A DNA stretch of 64,000 bases from Lacticaseibacillus kribbianus (GCF_020180945.1 NZ_JAIPUL010000002.1:359352-423351), one strand, 5' to 3'. Positions 12,993-26,599 are shown, counted from the first letter of the stretch. Notes: generated from the sequence alone by a model not told the origin. Numbers and translations: made by a program.

Positions 12993-14016
12993 AAAAAACA
13001 AGCTGGCCGCGGCGGTCATGGTGCTGCTGGGCGTGGGCATCTTCATGTTCGAGATGCGCCACCTCCACTTCCACCAGGTCGCTGCGACCCTGATGAACCT
13101 CAACCTCTGGTGGCTGCTCGTGGCCACCCTGGTGATGCTCGGCTCGTGGGCCATCGAGTCGCTGGTCGTGCAGACCTTCGTCGCCCACGACGGCGAGCGC
13201 CTGCCGTTCACCTCGGCGGCGCGCGTCACCTTGGTCGAGCAGCTCTTCAACAACATCACCCCCTTTGCCTCCGGCGGCCAGCCGGCGCAGCTGATCGCGC
13301 TGATGCAGGCCGGCGTAGAGGGGGGCCGGGCGAGCTCTGTGCTTCTGATGAAGTTCGTGGTCTACCAGTTCATGGTGCTGATCAACTTCGTCTTGACCAT
13401 CGCCATCGGCTTCCGCCAGGTCGCCGGCCGCCTCGGGCCCCTGGCCTGGTTCATCGTCTTCGGCTTCGTGATCCACGTGGTCGTGATCTGCGGGCTACTG
13501 CTTGTGATGTACCACTACCGCTTCACCAAGCGGCTGGTGGCCGTCATGGTCGGGCTGTACGGCCGGTTCGCCGGCCCGGTGCGCCAGGCGACGGTCGCGG
13601 CCAAGATGGCCGAGAAGATCGACTCGTTTTACGCCGAAAGCCTGCACCTCAAGCGCGAGAAGACCAAGGTGCTGCGCGCGGCGGGGCTGACCCTGATTCA
13701 GCTGCTGCTGTACTACTCCGTGCCGTACTTCGTGCTGCGGAGCTTTGGCGTCGACCACGTCAGCCTGATCGAGATGATGGTGCTGCACGTGATGATCGTG
13801 ATGATCGTCTCGCTGTTCCCGATTCCCGGCGGCGCCGGCGGGGCGGAGTACAGCTTCAAGACCCTGTTTGCCACCTACGTGCCGGCGGCGTCGCAGCTGG
13901 TGCTCGCGATGCTGCTCTGGCGCCTCTTGACCTACTACCTGGGCATGGCGCTGGGGGCCGGGGCGCTGTCGGGTGTGCCGGCCAAAATGGTGCGGCGCGG
14001 CCGCGACCAAAAGTGA
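12985..14016 (+). CDS. Flippase-like membrane protein (LPG synthase TM/UPF0104 family)
   Basis: A 343-residue polytopic protein of the YbhN/UPF0104 family, related to the transmembrane domain of MprF. The family signatures EQLFNNITPFASGGQPAQ near residue 85 and FPIPGGAGGAEY near residue 278 are clear, with about eight hydrophobic segments. It starts inside the end of lafB (ATGAGTAG overlap). The soluble transferase domain of MprF is missing, so a lipid transport or flipping role is more likely than lysinylation. Listeria lafAB is also followed by a membrane protein gene (lafC). A role in moving the glycolipid anchor is inferred from position only. Confidence 0.83.
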   Translation: MSRKNKLAAAVMVLLGVGIFMFEMRHLHFHQVAATLMNLNLWWLLVATLVMLGSWAIESLVVQTFVAHDGERLPFTSAARVTLVEQLFNNITPFASGGQPAQLIALMQAGVEGGRASSVLLMKFVVYQFMVLINFVLTIAIGFRQVAGRLGPLAWFIVFGFVIHVVVICGLLLVMYHYRFTKRLVAVMVGLYGRFAGPVRQATVAAKMAEKIDSFYAESLHLKREKTKVLRAAGLTLIQLLLYYSVPYFVLRSFGVDHVSLIEMMVLHVMIVMIVSLFPIPGGAGGAEYSFKTLFATYVPAASQLVLAMLLWRLLTYYLGMALGAGALSGVPAKMVRRGRDQK

Positions 14017-14103
14017 AAAAACTTTGGCAATCGGGGATTTTTACGGGCACAAAAAGCGTTTTTATGGTACGCTATCACAGAAGTACAGGAAAGGGGCCGT
14101 TTC

Positions 14104-14346
14104 ATGAAGAGCTCACAGTTAGTTGCGATCATTAAACGCCTTGAAGCCATGCAGGAAGCAGCGGATGGCGAGGTGCAAACGCGCCGGTTCGAAAAGGACG
14201 GCGTTGAAAAAGGCTTGGTGTCTTACGACGCCAAAACCGAGACATTCACGCTTGAAGAGATGGATCAACACCAGAAATTCGACTTCGATGACATCGACCT
14301 TGTTGCCATTGAAATCTTTGACCTGCTCGACGATTCTGAAAACTAA
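14104..14346 (+). CDS. ykuJ: YkuJ/DUF1797 family small protein
   Basis: An 80-residue acidic cytosolic protein that matches B. subtilis YkuJ: an N-terminal helix AIIKRLEAMQEAA, a central RRFEKDGVEKGLVSYD, and the family-ending FDDIDLVAIEIFDLL. The family fold is known but its function is not. It is preceded by AAAGGGG and followed by a strong hairpin, so it is probably its own transcript between the laf operon and ltaS. No evidence ties it to lipoteichoic acid other than position. Confidence 0.85.
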   Translation: MKSSQLVAIIKRLEAMQEAADGEVQTRRFEKDGVEKGLVSYDAKTETFTLEEMDQHQKFDFDDIDLVAIEIFDLLDDSEN

Positions 14347-14356
14347 GCAGCGCGTG

Positions 14357-14390
14357 AAAGAGCGGTTGGGCAGATGCCCGGCCGCTCTTT
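14357..14390 (+). terminator. Terminator after ykuJ
   Basis: AAAGAGCGG/CCGCTCTTT perfect stem with a GC-rich internal hairpin, ending in a short T-rich tail. Confidence 0.75.
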
Positions 14391-14545
14391 GTCGTTGCGG
14401 CGGCGCGCGGGCCTGAGTCAGCGCGGCCGCCCGGCGCCGCCGCAGGGTGGCCCGCCCGCGCCTGCGGAAGGCGTCTGGCCACCGTGAGCCCGGCCCGCGG
14501 TCCGTTAAGATGTCGTTAAGCCCCCTTGAAAATCGAGCATGAAAA

Positions 14546-14574
14546 TTGTGTTTTGGCGGGCGTTTGTGTAGACT
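14546..14574 (+). promoter_or_regulatory. Probable ltaS promoter
   Basis: TTGTGT, a 17-bp spacer and TAGACT, 53 bp before the ltaS ATG. The rest of the 236-bp gap from the ykuJ terminator to ltaS is GC-rich without a gene. Confidence 0.5.
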
Positions 14575-14626
14575 TACCAGTGTGCACCAATCTCGTGAAC
14601 GGTAACTCATTAGCTGGAGGAACACC

Positions 14627-16777
14627 ATGAAGCAAATCGGCAGGCGAATTCGCGCGTATTTTAACACCCGGTTCGGGTTTTTCGTGCTCGCCATCGTCTT
14701 GTTTTGGCTCAAGACCTACTGGGCCTACAACACCAAGTTCAACCTCGGGGTCAAGGGGGACATGCAGCAGCTGCTTTTGGCCATCAACCCGATTCCCACC
14801 ACCATTCTGCTGTTCGGCATCGCGCTGTATTTGAGCGGGCACAAGTCCTACATCACCATGCTGATCGTCGACACGCTGACGTCCGTCTGGCTGTTCGCCA
14901 ACATCCTGTACTACCGCGAGTTCTCGGACTTTCTGACCTTCGCCCTGATCAAGGGCTCGGGCGCCGTGTCCAACAACCTGAGCAAGGGGATCCTGGGCAT
15001 CATGGATCCCAGCGACTGGTACGTCTTCCTCGACGTGATCGTCTTGATCCTGCTGTTGCTCTTCCGCGTGATCCGCATGAGCACGGCCCCGGTGAAAAAG
15101 CGCACGGCCGTCGCCATCTCGGCGCTTGCGGTCTGCCTGATCGGCGCCAACCTCAGCATGGCCTACTCCGATCGCTCGGGGCTTTTGACCCGGACCTTCG
15201 ACAACAACTACATCGTCAAGTACCTGGGGCTGAACGCCTACACCGTGGTCGACGGGGTCAAAACCGCCAAGACCTCGGCGGCCAAGGCCAACGCCAAGGC
15301 CTCGGACCTCGATTCCGTCAAGAAGTTCCTGAAGAACAACCAGGCGACCCCGAACGTCGAGTACACCGGCGTCGCCAAGGGCAAGAACGTCTTTATCATC
15401 CACCTGGAGAGCTTCCAGCAGTTCTTGATTGACTTCAAGTGGCAGGGGACGGAAGTGACGCCGAACTTGAACAAGCTCTACCACGAAAGCGACACGCTGA
15501 GCTTCGACAACTTCTTCAACCAGGTCGGCCAGGGCAAGACGGCCGACGCGGAGATGATGCTTGAAAACTCGCTGTACGGCACCGCCGAGGGTTCGGCGAT
15601 GGTCGCGGACGGCACGACCAACACGTTCCAGGCCGCGCCGGCGATCCTCGGTCAGATGGGCTACACCACCGCGGCGTTCCACGGGGATGTTCCGAGCTTT
15701 TGGAACCGCGACAACGCGTACCGCTCGTGGGGCTACGACTACTTCATCTCCAAGGCCTACTACCCATCCGGCAAGGGCTTTGAGGTCGGCTACGGGCTGA
15801 AGGATAAGATCTTCATGAAGTACTCGACCCAGTACGTCGAGCAGCTGCCGCAGCCGTTTTACGCCAAGCTGATCACCGTCACCAACCACTACCCGTACGA
15901 GCTGGACAAGAAGAACCAGTCGATTGCGAAGACCAAGACCGGCGACAAGACCGTCGACGGCTACGTCCAGACGGCCAAGTACCTCGACCAGTCGATCGGC
16001 GAGTTCATGGCCTGGCTCAAGACCTCGGGCCTGGAGAAAAACTCCCTGCTGGTCTTTTACGGCGACCACTACGGCATCTCCGGCAACCACAAGAAGGCGA
16101 TTGCCAAGCTGCTGGGTCGCAGTGACTTCAACGACTTCGACAACGCCCAGTTCCAGCGCGTGCCGCTGATGCTGCACATGCCGGGCCTACGGGGGGGCGT
16201 GAACCACACGTACGGCGGCGAGATCGACGTGCTGCCGACGCTTGAGAACCTGCTCGGGGTGAAGTCCAGCAACTACATTCAGTTCGGCAGCGACCTTTTG
16301 AGCAAGGACCGCGACCAGACGGTGGCCTTCCGCAACGGTGATTTCGTCACCCCGACCTACACCAAGGTCGGCAGCAGCTACTACGAGACCCAGACCGGGG
16401 AGCTGATCCGCAAGCTGACGGCGGAGCAAAAGGACGCCGTCGACACGGCGACCAACCGCGTGACCACCGCGCTGTCCCTGTCGGATCGGGTGCTGAACTC
16501 GGATCTGCTGCGATTCTACACGCCGAACGGCTTCACGAAGGTCGACAAGTCCCAGTACAGCTACAACAAGAAGAAGGCCGAAAAGAAGCTGAAGGAAGCC
16601 CAGAGTGAAAACACCAGCGTGATGAGCCAAAACAAGGGCGAGTCGCTTCTGGACAAGTACATCACGGACGCCCCCGAGCTTGCGACGGAAGGGGAGACCC
16701 AAGACGCCGAATCGTCCTCAAGCGCCAAGAAGGCGGACAGCAAGAAGGCGTCCAGCAGCAAGCAGGATGACAAGTAG
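14627..16777 (+). CDS. ltaS: Lipoteichoic acid synthase LtaS
   Basis: 716 residues. Five hydrophobic helices fill about residues 10-175, followed by a linker and an extracellular alkaline-phosphatase/sulfatase-type domain. That domain has IIHLESFQQF (metal-binding Glu), GQGKTADAEMMLENS with the nucleophile Thr in the GKT context, AFHGDVPSFWNRD, and FYGDHYGISGNH near residue 480. It polymerises glycerolphosphate from phosphatidylglycerol onto the glycolipid anchor outside the cell. The C-terminus carries a Ser/Lys/Asp-rich tail of about 60 residues after the catalytic domain, with no recognisable anchor. GGAGG precedes the start. The upstream laf genes would supply the anchor and pgpA the phosphatidylglycerol. 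Confidence 0.95.
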   Translation: MKQIGRRIRAYFNTRFGFFVLAIVLFWLKTYWAYNTKFNLGVKGDMQQLLLAINPIPTTILLFGIALYLSGHKSYITMLIVDTLTSVWLFANILYYREFSDFLTFALIKGSGAVSNNLSKGILGIMDPSDWYVFLDVIVLILLLLFRVIRMSTAPVKKRTAVAISALAVCLIGANLSMAYSDRSGLLTRTFDNNYIVKYLGLNAYTVVDGVKTAKTSAAKANAKASDLDSVKKFLKNNQATPNVEYTGVAKGKNVFIIHLESFQQFLIDFKWQGTEVTPNLNKLYHESDTLSFDNFFNQVGQGKTADAEMMLENSLYGTAEGSAMVADGTTNTFQAAPAILGQMGYTTAAFHGDVPSFWNRDNAYRSWGYDYFISKAYYPSGKGFEVGYGLKDKIFMKYSTQYVEQLPQPFYAKLITVTNHYPYELDKKNQSIAKTKTGDKTVDGYVQTAKYLDQSIGEFMAWLKTSGLEKNSLLVFYGDHYGISGNHKKAIAKLLGRSDFNDFDNAQFQRVPLMLHMPGLRGGVNHTYGGEIDVLPTLENLLGVKSSNYIQFGSDLLSKDRDQTVAFRNGDFVTPTYTKVGSSYYETQTGELIRKLTAEQKDAVDTATNRVTTALSLSDRVLNSDLLRFYTPNGFTKVDKSQYSYNKKKAEKKLKEAQSENTSVMSQNKGESLLDKYITDAPELATEGETQDAESSSSAKKADSKKASSSKQDDK

Positions 16778-16781
16778 GACA

Positions 16782-16813
16782 GGGGGGACGCGCAAAATTT
16801 GCGCGACCCCTTT
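16782..16813 (+). terminator. Terminator after ltaS
   Basis: GGGG…GCGCAAA/TTTGCGC…CCCC stem followed by TTT. The T tract is short. Confidence 0.65.
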
Positions 16814-16868
16814 GCACGCGACTTGATTTAGCGTTAAGCTATGAGAAAAAGTAAGTAGGCGTTGCGCG

Positions 16869-17342
16869 GTGGTGACCCAACAGGAAAGTGTGTACGATCA
16901 GACAATCGCTCGGCTGAAGAAGGCGGGCATTCGAATCACGCCGCAGCGCGTGGCGATCATTCGCTTCATGATCCAAAGCGTCGCCCACCCGACGGCGGAG
17001 ATGATTTACGCCGCGCTCGCGCCGGCCTTCCCGCACATGAGCGTGGCGACCATCTACAATAACCTCAAGCTCCTGATCGACCAGGGGCTGGTGGAGGAGA
17101 TGAACGTCGGGGATGTGGCGACGCACTACGACTTCGCCCTGGCCCCGCACTATCACGCCGTGTGCACCAACTGCGGCCGCATCGTCGACTTCGTGTACAG
17201 CGGCATGAACGACGTCGAGAACGTGGCGGCCGGCAAGACCGGGTTTGCGGTCAGCGGCCACCACCTGGAGGTCTACGGGCTGTGCCCGGACTGCCAGCGC
17301 AAGCTCGCAATGACGAACGGCGGCAAGCAAGCGGTCGAATAA
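16869..17342 (+). CDS. perR: Fur-family regulator, PerR type
   Basis: 157 residues. The winged helix is in the first half (RITPQRVAIIRFM, HPTAEMIYAAL, MSVATIYNNLKLL recognition helix). The metal-binding half has HYHAVCTNCGRIVDF and a second CPDC pair, giving the structural CxxC-CxxC zinc site. The Asp in GRIVDF fits PerR rather than Fur, which usually has Glu at that position. PerR proteins repress peroxide-defence genes and are inactivated by metal-catalysed histidine oxidation. Two successive GTG codons can start it and no ATG fits. The ribosome site is weak. Confidence 0.85.
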   Translation: MVTQQESVYDQTIARLKKAGIRITPQRVAIIRFMIQSVAHPTAEMIYAALAPAFPHMSVATIYNNLKLLIDQGLVEEMNVGDVATHYDFALAPHYHAVCTNCGRIVDFVYSGMNDVENVAAGKTGFAVSGHHLEVYGLCPDCQRKLAMTNGGKQAVE

Positions 17343-17350
17343 TCGAGATA

Positions 17351-17400
17351 AATCCGAACGGGTATAACTAATAAATATACCCCGTTCGGGTTTATTTTTT
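17351..17400 (+). terminator. Terminator after perR
   Basis: AATCCGAACGGG-TATA…TATA-CCCGTTCGGGTT long stem followed by a T-rich run. It lies directly before the second rRNA leader. Confidence 0.82.
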
Positions 17401-17424
17401 TGCGCTGAAACGGCCAATTTTAGG

Positions 17425-17454
17425 TTGACGGTAGGGCGGTTTGGCTGGTAAGAT
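17425..17454 (+). promoter_or_regulatory. rRNA operon 2 promoter P1
   Basis: TTGACG, an 18-bp spacer and TAAGAT, as in operon 1. The bases just after it differ slightly between the operons. Confidence 0.65.
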
Positions 17455-17516
17455 ACTTGTTGTTGTCGAAGCGGCCACTTGGTCGCCAGGCGGTGGATGT
17501 GAATAAATATTCACCG

Positions 17517-17545
17517 TTGACAACATCGTCGCGATAAGATATACT
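17517..17545 (+). promoter_or_regulatory. rRNA operon 2 promoter P2
   Basis: TTGACA, 17 bp and TATACT, identical to operon 1. The two operons read as identical from just before this point to the end of 5S. Confidence 0.88.
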
Positions 17546-17692
17546 ATCAAAGTTGTCTTAACGACAAGGTAGTCCTTTGAAAACTGAACAAAGTTTCGTA
17601 AATGTGATAGGGCTTTTCTTAATTGAAAAGAATTAAACATTGCGAAGTCAATTCGCTAGTAACAACAAATCGAGCTATTCAAACAGCTCATA

Positions 17693-22377
<4,685 letters not shown>

Positions 22378-22459
22378 AAAAGCGTAACAGATACGCGTTC
22401 AAGACAAAAAAATAATGATGTCCAGTTTTGAGAGTGCAAAGCTCTCAGTTAAATAGAAG

Positions 22460-22576
22460 TGCGGTGGCGATAGCGAGAAGGATACACCTGTTCCCATGCC
22501 GAACACAGAAGTTAAGCTTCTCAACGCCGAGAGTAGTTGGTGGGTGACTGCCTGCGAGGGTAGGAAGCTGCCGCGC
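22460..22576 (+). rRNA. rrf: 5S ribosomal RNA, operon 2
   Basis: Same 117-nt gene as in operon 1. The two operons diverge right after it, each leading into a different tRNA set. Confidence 0.93.
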
Positions 22577-22581
22577 TTTAT

Positions 22582-22653
22582 TCCGGATTAGCTCAGTGGT
22601 AGAGCACCTGACTGTTAATCAGGGTGTCGTCAGTTCGAGCCTGACATCCGGAG
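22582..22653 (+). tRNA. tRNA-Asn(GTT)
   Basis: Anticodon GTT between CTGA/TCAG; acceptor stem TCCGGAT/ATCCGGA. Confidence 0.95.
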
Positions 22654-22659
22654 TTCCAT

Positions 22660-22748
22660 GGAGAGTTGTCCGAGAGGCCGAAGGAGCATGGTTGGAAACC
22701 ATGTATACGGGTTTGCCCGTATCAAGGGTTCGAATCCCTTACTCTCCG
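22660..22748 (+). tRNA. tRNA-Ser(GGA)
   Basis: An 89-nt class II tRNA with a long variable arm and anticodon GGA. Confidence 0.94.
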
Positions 22749-22757
22749 TTGCTTTTC

Positions 22758-22829
22758 GGCCCGTTGGTCAAGTGGTTAAGACACCGCCCTTTCACGGCGG
22801 TAACATGGGTTCAAATCCCGTACGGGTCA
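22758..22829 (+). tRNA. tRNA-Glu(TTC), copy 2
   Basis: Identical to the copy in the first array. Confidence 0.95.
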
Positions 22830-22836
22830 CTTTTAT

Positions 22837-22909
22837 GGAGGATTAGCTCAGTTGGGAGAGCGTCTGCCTTACAAGCAGAGGGTCACAGGTTCGAGCCCTG
22901 TATCCTCCA
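22837..22909 (+). tRNA. tRNA-Val(TAC), copy 2
   Basis: Anticodon loop CTTACAA with the usual T33. It differs from copy 1 only at that base. Confidence 0.95.
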
Positions 22910-22923
22910 TTTTTTTTAATTAT

Positions 22924-22997
22924 GGTTCCATGGTCTAGTTGGTTAGGACGCCTGCCTGTCACGCAGGAGATCACGAGTTCGAGTCTCGTTGGAACCG
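22924..22997 (+). tRNA. tRNA-Asp(GTC), copy 3
   Basis: Identical to the two copies in the first array; last gene of the second array. Confidence 0.95.
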
Positions 22998-23000
22998 CTA

Positions 23001-23028
23001 AAAAACACCGCCGCCGCGGTGTTTTTTT
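23001..23028. terminator. Bidirectional terminator between tRNA-Asp and a convergent gene
   Basis: AAACACCGC-CGC-GCGGTGTTT stem with a T run on both strands. It ends rRNA operon 2 and the convergent membrane protein gene. Confidence 0.85.
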
Positions 23029-23663
23029 TAACCATGAAACTGGGTGTAGACGTTCAGCAGGGCGAGCAGCAGGGAAAAGGCGCTGTAGGCCCACGCCGGG
23101 GACTTGCGCAGGCGCGGATCCAGCAGGATGCCGCCGACCAGAAGCACGGCGGCGGTCGGCAGGGTGAAGACCTGCAACCACACGGTGGCGACGGCCAGGA
23201 CCGCCTGGACGAGGATCAGGAGCCACAGCGGCCAGGGCCGCGCCCACAGCGCGGCGACGGCCGGCAGGGTGACGGCCAAAACGGCCAGCAGGGTCGCCTG
23301 GGTCAGCACCTGATCGAGGCGGGCGAACATCAAAAGCTGCAGGAACGCGGCGACGGTCAGCCAGCCGGTGGTGGTGAGGGCAGCCCCGAGCTGCTGGGTG
23401 GTCAAGAGCCAGGCCAGGCCGACCTGGGCCAGCGCCAGCGGCAAAAGCGTTGGGCTGCCCCAGGCGCCGATCACGGCCAGCGGCAGCGCTGCCAACAGCG
23501 GCCAGGGGCGCGTCGAGGCCACCGCCGCGGCGAGCACCACGGCCAGGAGGATCAGCGCCCAGGCGCTTGCCGAAAGCGCCTGGGCGCTGCGGCCCAGCAT
23601 CAGCGGCATGGCCACGGCCTGCGCCGCCATGAGGGCGGTCAGTGCAATATTTTTGGGTGTCAT
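23028..23663 (-). CDS. Integral membrane protein of unknown function
   Basis: 211 residues, almost all hydrophobic, with about seven to eight Ala/Leu-rich membrane segments separated by short loops. No catalytic or binding motif was recognised, so no function is given. The start is placed at MTPKN because AAAGGAAAG lies seven bases upstream; the frame is open further up, but that part overlaps the metK promoter region and is not hydrophobic. It is a single gene facing the second tRNA array and diverging from metK. The composition is so uniform that only homology could place it. Confidence 0.7.
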   Translation of the reverse strand: MTPKNIALTALMAAQAVAMPLMLGRSAQALSASAWALILLAVVLAAAVASTRPWPLLAALPLAVIGAWGSPTLLPLALAQVGLAWLLTTQQLGAALTTTGWLTVAAFLQLLMFARLDQVLTQATLLAVLAVTLPAVAALWARPWPLWLLILVQAVLAVATVWLQVFTLPTAAVLLVGGILLDPRLRKSPAWAYSAFSLLLALLNVYTQFHG

Positions 23664-23724
23664 AAGCTTTCCTTTCGTTACCTCCCTATGGTACCCAATG
23701 CGGCGGCTCAGGGCAAAAACAAAT

Positions 23725-23753
23725 TTCGGTCGCGCGCCGAAATATGTTATGCT
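23725..23753 (+). promoter_or_regulatory. Possible metK promoter
   Basis: TTCGGT, 17 bp and TATGCT, ending eight bases before the riboswitch. The -35 match is poor. Confidence 0.4.
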
Positions 23754-23760
23754 TAATCTC

Positions 23761-23830
23761 GTTGCAAAGAATTCCCGATGGGATCCGCACTGCGGATATG
23801 CCTTGTAACCGAACAACTAATTAGGGGGAA
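23761..23830 (+). promoter_or_regulatory. SMK-box (SAM-III) riboswitch of metK
   Basis: The outer helix GTTGCAA pairs with TTGTAAC, and ATCCGC-ACT-GCGGAT forms an inner hairpin. The conserved TGCCTTGTAACCG segment is followed by the AGGGGG Shine-Dalgarno seven bases before the metK ATG. This is the SMK class known upstream of metK in Lactobacillales, in which S-adenosylmethionine sequesters the ribosome site. A CCC run in the first hairpin (23773-23775) could be part of the anti-Shine-Dalgarno. Confidence 0.87.
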
Positions 23831-23836
23831 GCACAG

Positions 23837-25024
23837 ATGCAAGAACGTCACTTATTCACCTCGGAGTCCGTCTCCGAGGGCCATCCGGACAAGGTCGCCG
23901 ACCAGATTTCCGACGCGATCCTGGATGCGCTGCTCACGGAGGATCCAAACGCCCGGGCAGCCGTTGAAACAACCGTCACCACCGGCCTGGTCCTGGTGGT
24001 CGGCGAGGTGTCCACCAGCGCCTACGTGGACATTCAAAAGGTCGTGCGCGACACCATTCGCGGCGCCGGCTACACCAAGGAGTCGGGCTTTGATCCCGAC
24101 TCGGTCGGCGTGCTGGTCGCCCTGGACGAGCAGTCGCCGGACATCGCCATGGGCGTCGACGACTCGCTTGAGGCGCGCAAGGACGGCAGCGACCCGCTGG
24201 ACCGCATCGGCGCCGGCGATCAGGGCATGATGTTTGGCTATGCGATCAACGAGACGCCGGAGTACATGCCGCTGCCGATCAGCCTGGCGCACCAGCTGAT
24301 GCGCCGCACCGCGGCGCTGCGCAAGGCGGGCACCATCGCCTACCTGCGCCCGGACGCCAAGGCCCAGGTCACCGTCGAGTACGACGAGCACAACAAGCCG
24401 CTGCGCGTCGACACGGTGGTGCTGTCCACGCAGCACGATCCGACCGCAACGCTTGAGCAGATCCGCCAAGACATCGAGCAGCAGGTGATTCGCGCCGTGA
24501 TTCCGGCCGAGTACCTGGACGCCAACACCAAGATCTACGTGAACCCGACCGGCCGCTTCGTGCTCGGGGGGCCGCGCGCGGACTCCGGGCTGACCGGCCG
24601 CAAGATCATCGTCGACACTTACGGCGGCTTCGCCCGCCACGGCGGCGGCGCGTTTTCCGGCAAGGACGCGACCAAGGTGGACCGCTCCGCCTCGTACGCG
24701 GCGCGCTACATCGCCAAGAACCTGGTCGCCGCGGGGCTGGCCGACCGCCTGGAGGTCCAGCTGGCCTACGCGATCGGCGTGGCCCAGCCTGTGTCCGTGT
24801 CGGTCAACTGCTTCGGGACCAACAAGGTGCCCACTTCAGTGATTACCCAAGCCATCCGGGAGCAGTTCGACCTGCGCCCCGCTGGCATCATCAAAATGCT
24901 TGACCTGCGCCGGCCGATCTACAAGCAGACGGCGGCGTACGGTCACTTCGGACGTACAGATGTCGATCTTCCCTGGGAGCACCTCGACCGCGTGGCGGTG
25001 CTTGCCAAGTACTTAGAGCGATGA
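23837..25024 (+). CDS. metK: S-adenosylmethionine synthetase
   Basis: 395 residues, the usual family length. It makes S-adenosylmethionine from methionine and ATP in the cytosol. Motifs are [18 protein letters not shown] near residues 12-30 (ATP and methionine binding), [12 protein letters not shown] near residue 127, and the glycine-rich [18 protein letters not shown]-loop-like motif near residue 270. The leader carries an SMK riboswitch, so translation should fall when the product is abundant. It is followed by a terminator and reads as a single-gene unit. Confidence 0.97.
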   Translation: MQERHLFTSESVSEGHPDKVADQISDAILDALLTEDPNARAAVETTVTTGLVLVVGEVSTSAYVDIQKVVRDTIRGAGYTKESGFDPDSVGVLVALDEQSPDIAMGVDDSLEARKDGSDPLDRIGAGDQGMMFGYAINETPEYMPLPISLAHQLMRRTAALRKAGTIAYLRPDAKAQVTVEYDEHNKPLRVDTVVLSTQHDPTATLEQIRQDIEQQVIRAVIPAEYLDANTKIYVNPTGRFVLGGPRADSGLTGRKIIVDTYGGFARHGGGAFSGKDATKVDRSASYAARYIAKNLVAAGLADRLEVQLAYAIGVAQPVSVSVNCFGTNKVPTSVITQAIREQFDLRPAGIIKMLDLRRPIYKQTAAYGHFGRTDVDLPWEHLDRVAVLAKYLER

Positions 25025-25031
25025 GTTAAGA

Positions 25032-25066
25032 GGCGGCCTTTACCCTTGGTAGAGGCGCTTTTTTTC
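25032..25066 (+). terminator. Terminator after metK
   Basis: CCTTTACC-CTT-GGTAGAGG stem within a GCG/CGC extension, then seven T. Confidence 0.8.
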
Positions 25067-25084
25067 GGTCAAGAAAGGATACTT

Positions 25085-26548
25085 ATGCAAAAGTCGCAAC
25101 ACACCAACGTCGTGCTGGTCACGATTGCCATCTTCGTCGCCACGTTCATGACGGCGGTCGAGGGCACCATCGTCTCCACGGCGATGCCGACCATCGTGGG
25201 CAGCCTGCACGGCGTCAACCTCATGAACTGGATCATCTCCATCTACCTGCTGACCAACGCGATGGCCACGCCGATCTACGGCAAGTTCGCGGACAAAATC
25301 GGCCGCAAGCCGGTGTTTTTGATCGGCCTGACCATCTTCATCGTCGGTTCGGCCTTGTCCGGGCTCGCGCAGTCGATGCCGGTTCTGATCTTTTTCCGCG
25401 CGATTCAGGGGGTCGGCGCCGGGGCCATCATGCCGATGACCTTCACCATCATCGCCGACATCTACCCGTACGAAAAGCGTGCCAAGGTGCTCGGCTTCAA
25501 CGGCTCGGCCTGGGGCATCGCCGCGGTGCTCGCGCCGCTTCTGGGTGGCTTCATCGTCGACCGGCTGTCCTGGCACTGGATCTTTTTCATCAACGTGCCG
25601 ATCGGGCTGATCACCGTGCTGTTGGTCGCCGTGTTCTTCAAGGAGGACTACCAGCGCCGCAGCCAAGCCGTCGACTACTGGGGCACGGTGTGGCTGGTGC
25701 TGACGCTGTTGCTGCTCATGCTCGGCTTCCAAGGGCTGGCCGGGACCAACGGCTGGGTCTGGCTGCTGCTCGCGCTGGCCGGCGCCGCCCTGACGCTTGC
25801 GCTGTTCGTGCGGCAGGAGCGGCGCGCGGTTGATCCGATCATCGACCTGGCGCTTTTCACCAACCGCGACTTCGTGATCACCAACGCCGTGGCGGCCCTG
25901 ATCTCCGGGTTCGTCATCGGCTACGAGGCCTACATGCCGATGTGGGTGCAGGGCATCCTCGGCATGGACGCGTCCTTCGGGGGCTTTGCCATCACACCGT
26001 CCAGCCTGATGTGGATCATCGGCTCCTTCGTCGCCGGGCGGCTTTTGACACGCTGGTCCGCGCGGCGCATCCTGGCCTTGGCGATGACCTTGCTGTTGGC
26101 CGGCAGCCTGATCCTCGCGCTGGTGCCCGAGGCAACGCCGTACTGGTTCTTCCTAGTGGTCGCCGGCGGCCTGGGCCTGGGCTTTGGCATGGTGATCACC
26201 ACCACCACGGTGCGGGCGCAGGCGACGGTGGCGGCCAGCGAGGTCGGCGTGGCGACCAGCTTCAACACGCTGTCGCGGACGCTCGGACAGACGCTGATGG
26301 TGTCCGTGTACGGGGTGGTGCTCAACCTCCGCATGGCCCAAGGTGTCGCCGCGCACCCCAAGGCGACCATGGGCATGCTCAACCGGCTGATCAACCCGCA
26401 GACGGCGGTGAACCTGCCCAAGGCACTGCTGCCGACGCTGCGTGAGATCCTCTACTCCGGGCTGCACAACATCTACTTCTTCTCCGTCATCATCGTCGGC
26501 CTGGCGATGGTGATCAACGCCTTCGACAAGGCCAAGGCCGCGGCCTGA
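25085..26548 (+). CDS. MFS multidrug exporter, DHA2 (14-TM) family
   Basis: 487 residues with about 14 membrane segments. The motif A loop GKFADKIGRKPVFLIG lies near residues 62-78, and the motif C region of helix 5 (NGSAWGIAAVLAPLLGG) near residues 138-155 marks drug:H+ antiporters of the LmrB/EmrB/QacA group. The substrate cannot be told from sequence. The start is set at MQKSQ because AAGAAAGGA precedes it; an upstream in-frame ATG lies inside the metK terminator. No adjacent regulator is seen. It ends at a strong hairpin shared with the convergent PAP2 gene. Confidence 0.87.
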   Translation: MQKSQHTNVVLVTIAIFVATFMTAVEGTIVSTAMPTIVGSLHGVNLMNWIISIYLLTNAMATPIYGKFADKIGRKPVFLIGLTIFIVGSALSGLAQSMPVLIFFRAIQGVGAGAIMPMTFTIIADIYPYEKRAKVLGFNGSAWGIAAVLAPLLGGFIVDRLSWHWIFFINVPIGLITVLLVAVFFKEDYQRRSQAVDYWGTVWLVLTLLLLMLGFQGLAGTNGWVWLLLALAGAALTLALFVRQERRAVDPIIDLALFTNRDFVITNAVAALISGFVIGYEAYMPMWVQGILGMDASFGGFAITPSSLMWIIGSFVAGRLLTRWSARRILALAMTLLLAGSLILALVPEATPYWFFLVVAGGLGLGFGMVITTTTVRAQATVAASEVGVATSFNTLSRTLGQTLMVSVYGVVLNLRMAQGVAAHPKATMGMLNRLINPQTAVNLPKALLPTLREILYSGLHNIYFFSVIIVGLAMVINAFDKAKAAA

Positions 26549-26559
26549 CCGCATAGACT

Positions 26560-26599
26560 AAAACGGCGCCGCGCGAGCATTCTCGCGCGGCGCCGTTTT
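26560..26599. terminator. Bidirectional terminator
   Basis: Perfect stem AAAACGGCGCCGCGCGAG/CTCGCGCGGCGCCGTTTT between the convergent MFS and PAP2 genes, with T runs both ways. Confidence 0.88.

Noticed and set aside
14516..16177. Long open frame on the minus strand opposite ltaS (about 550 codons).
   Set aside because: It is a mirror of the GC-rich third positions of ltaS, with no ribosome site, no family resemblance and a His/Val/Gln-rich low-complexity sequence.
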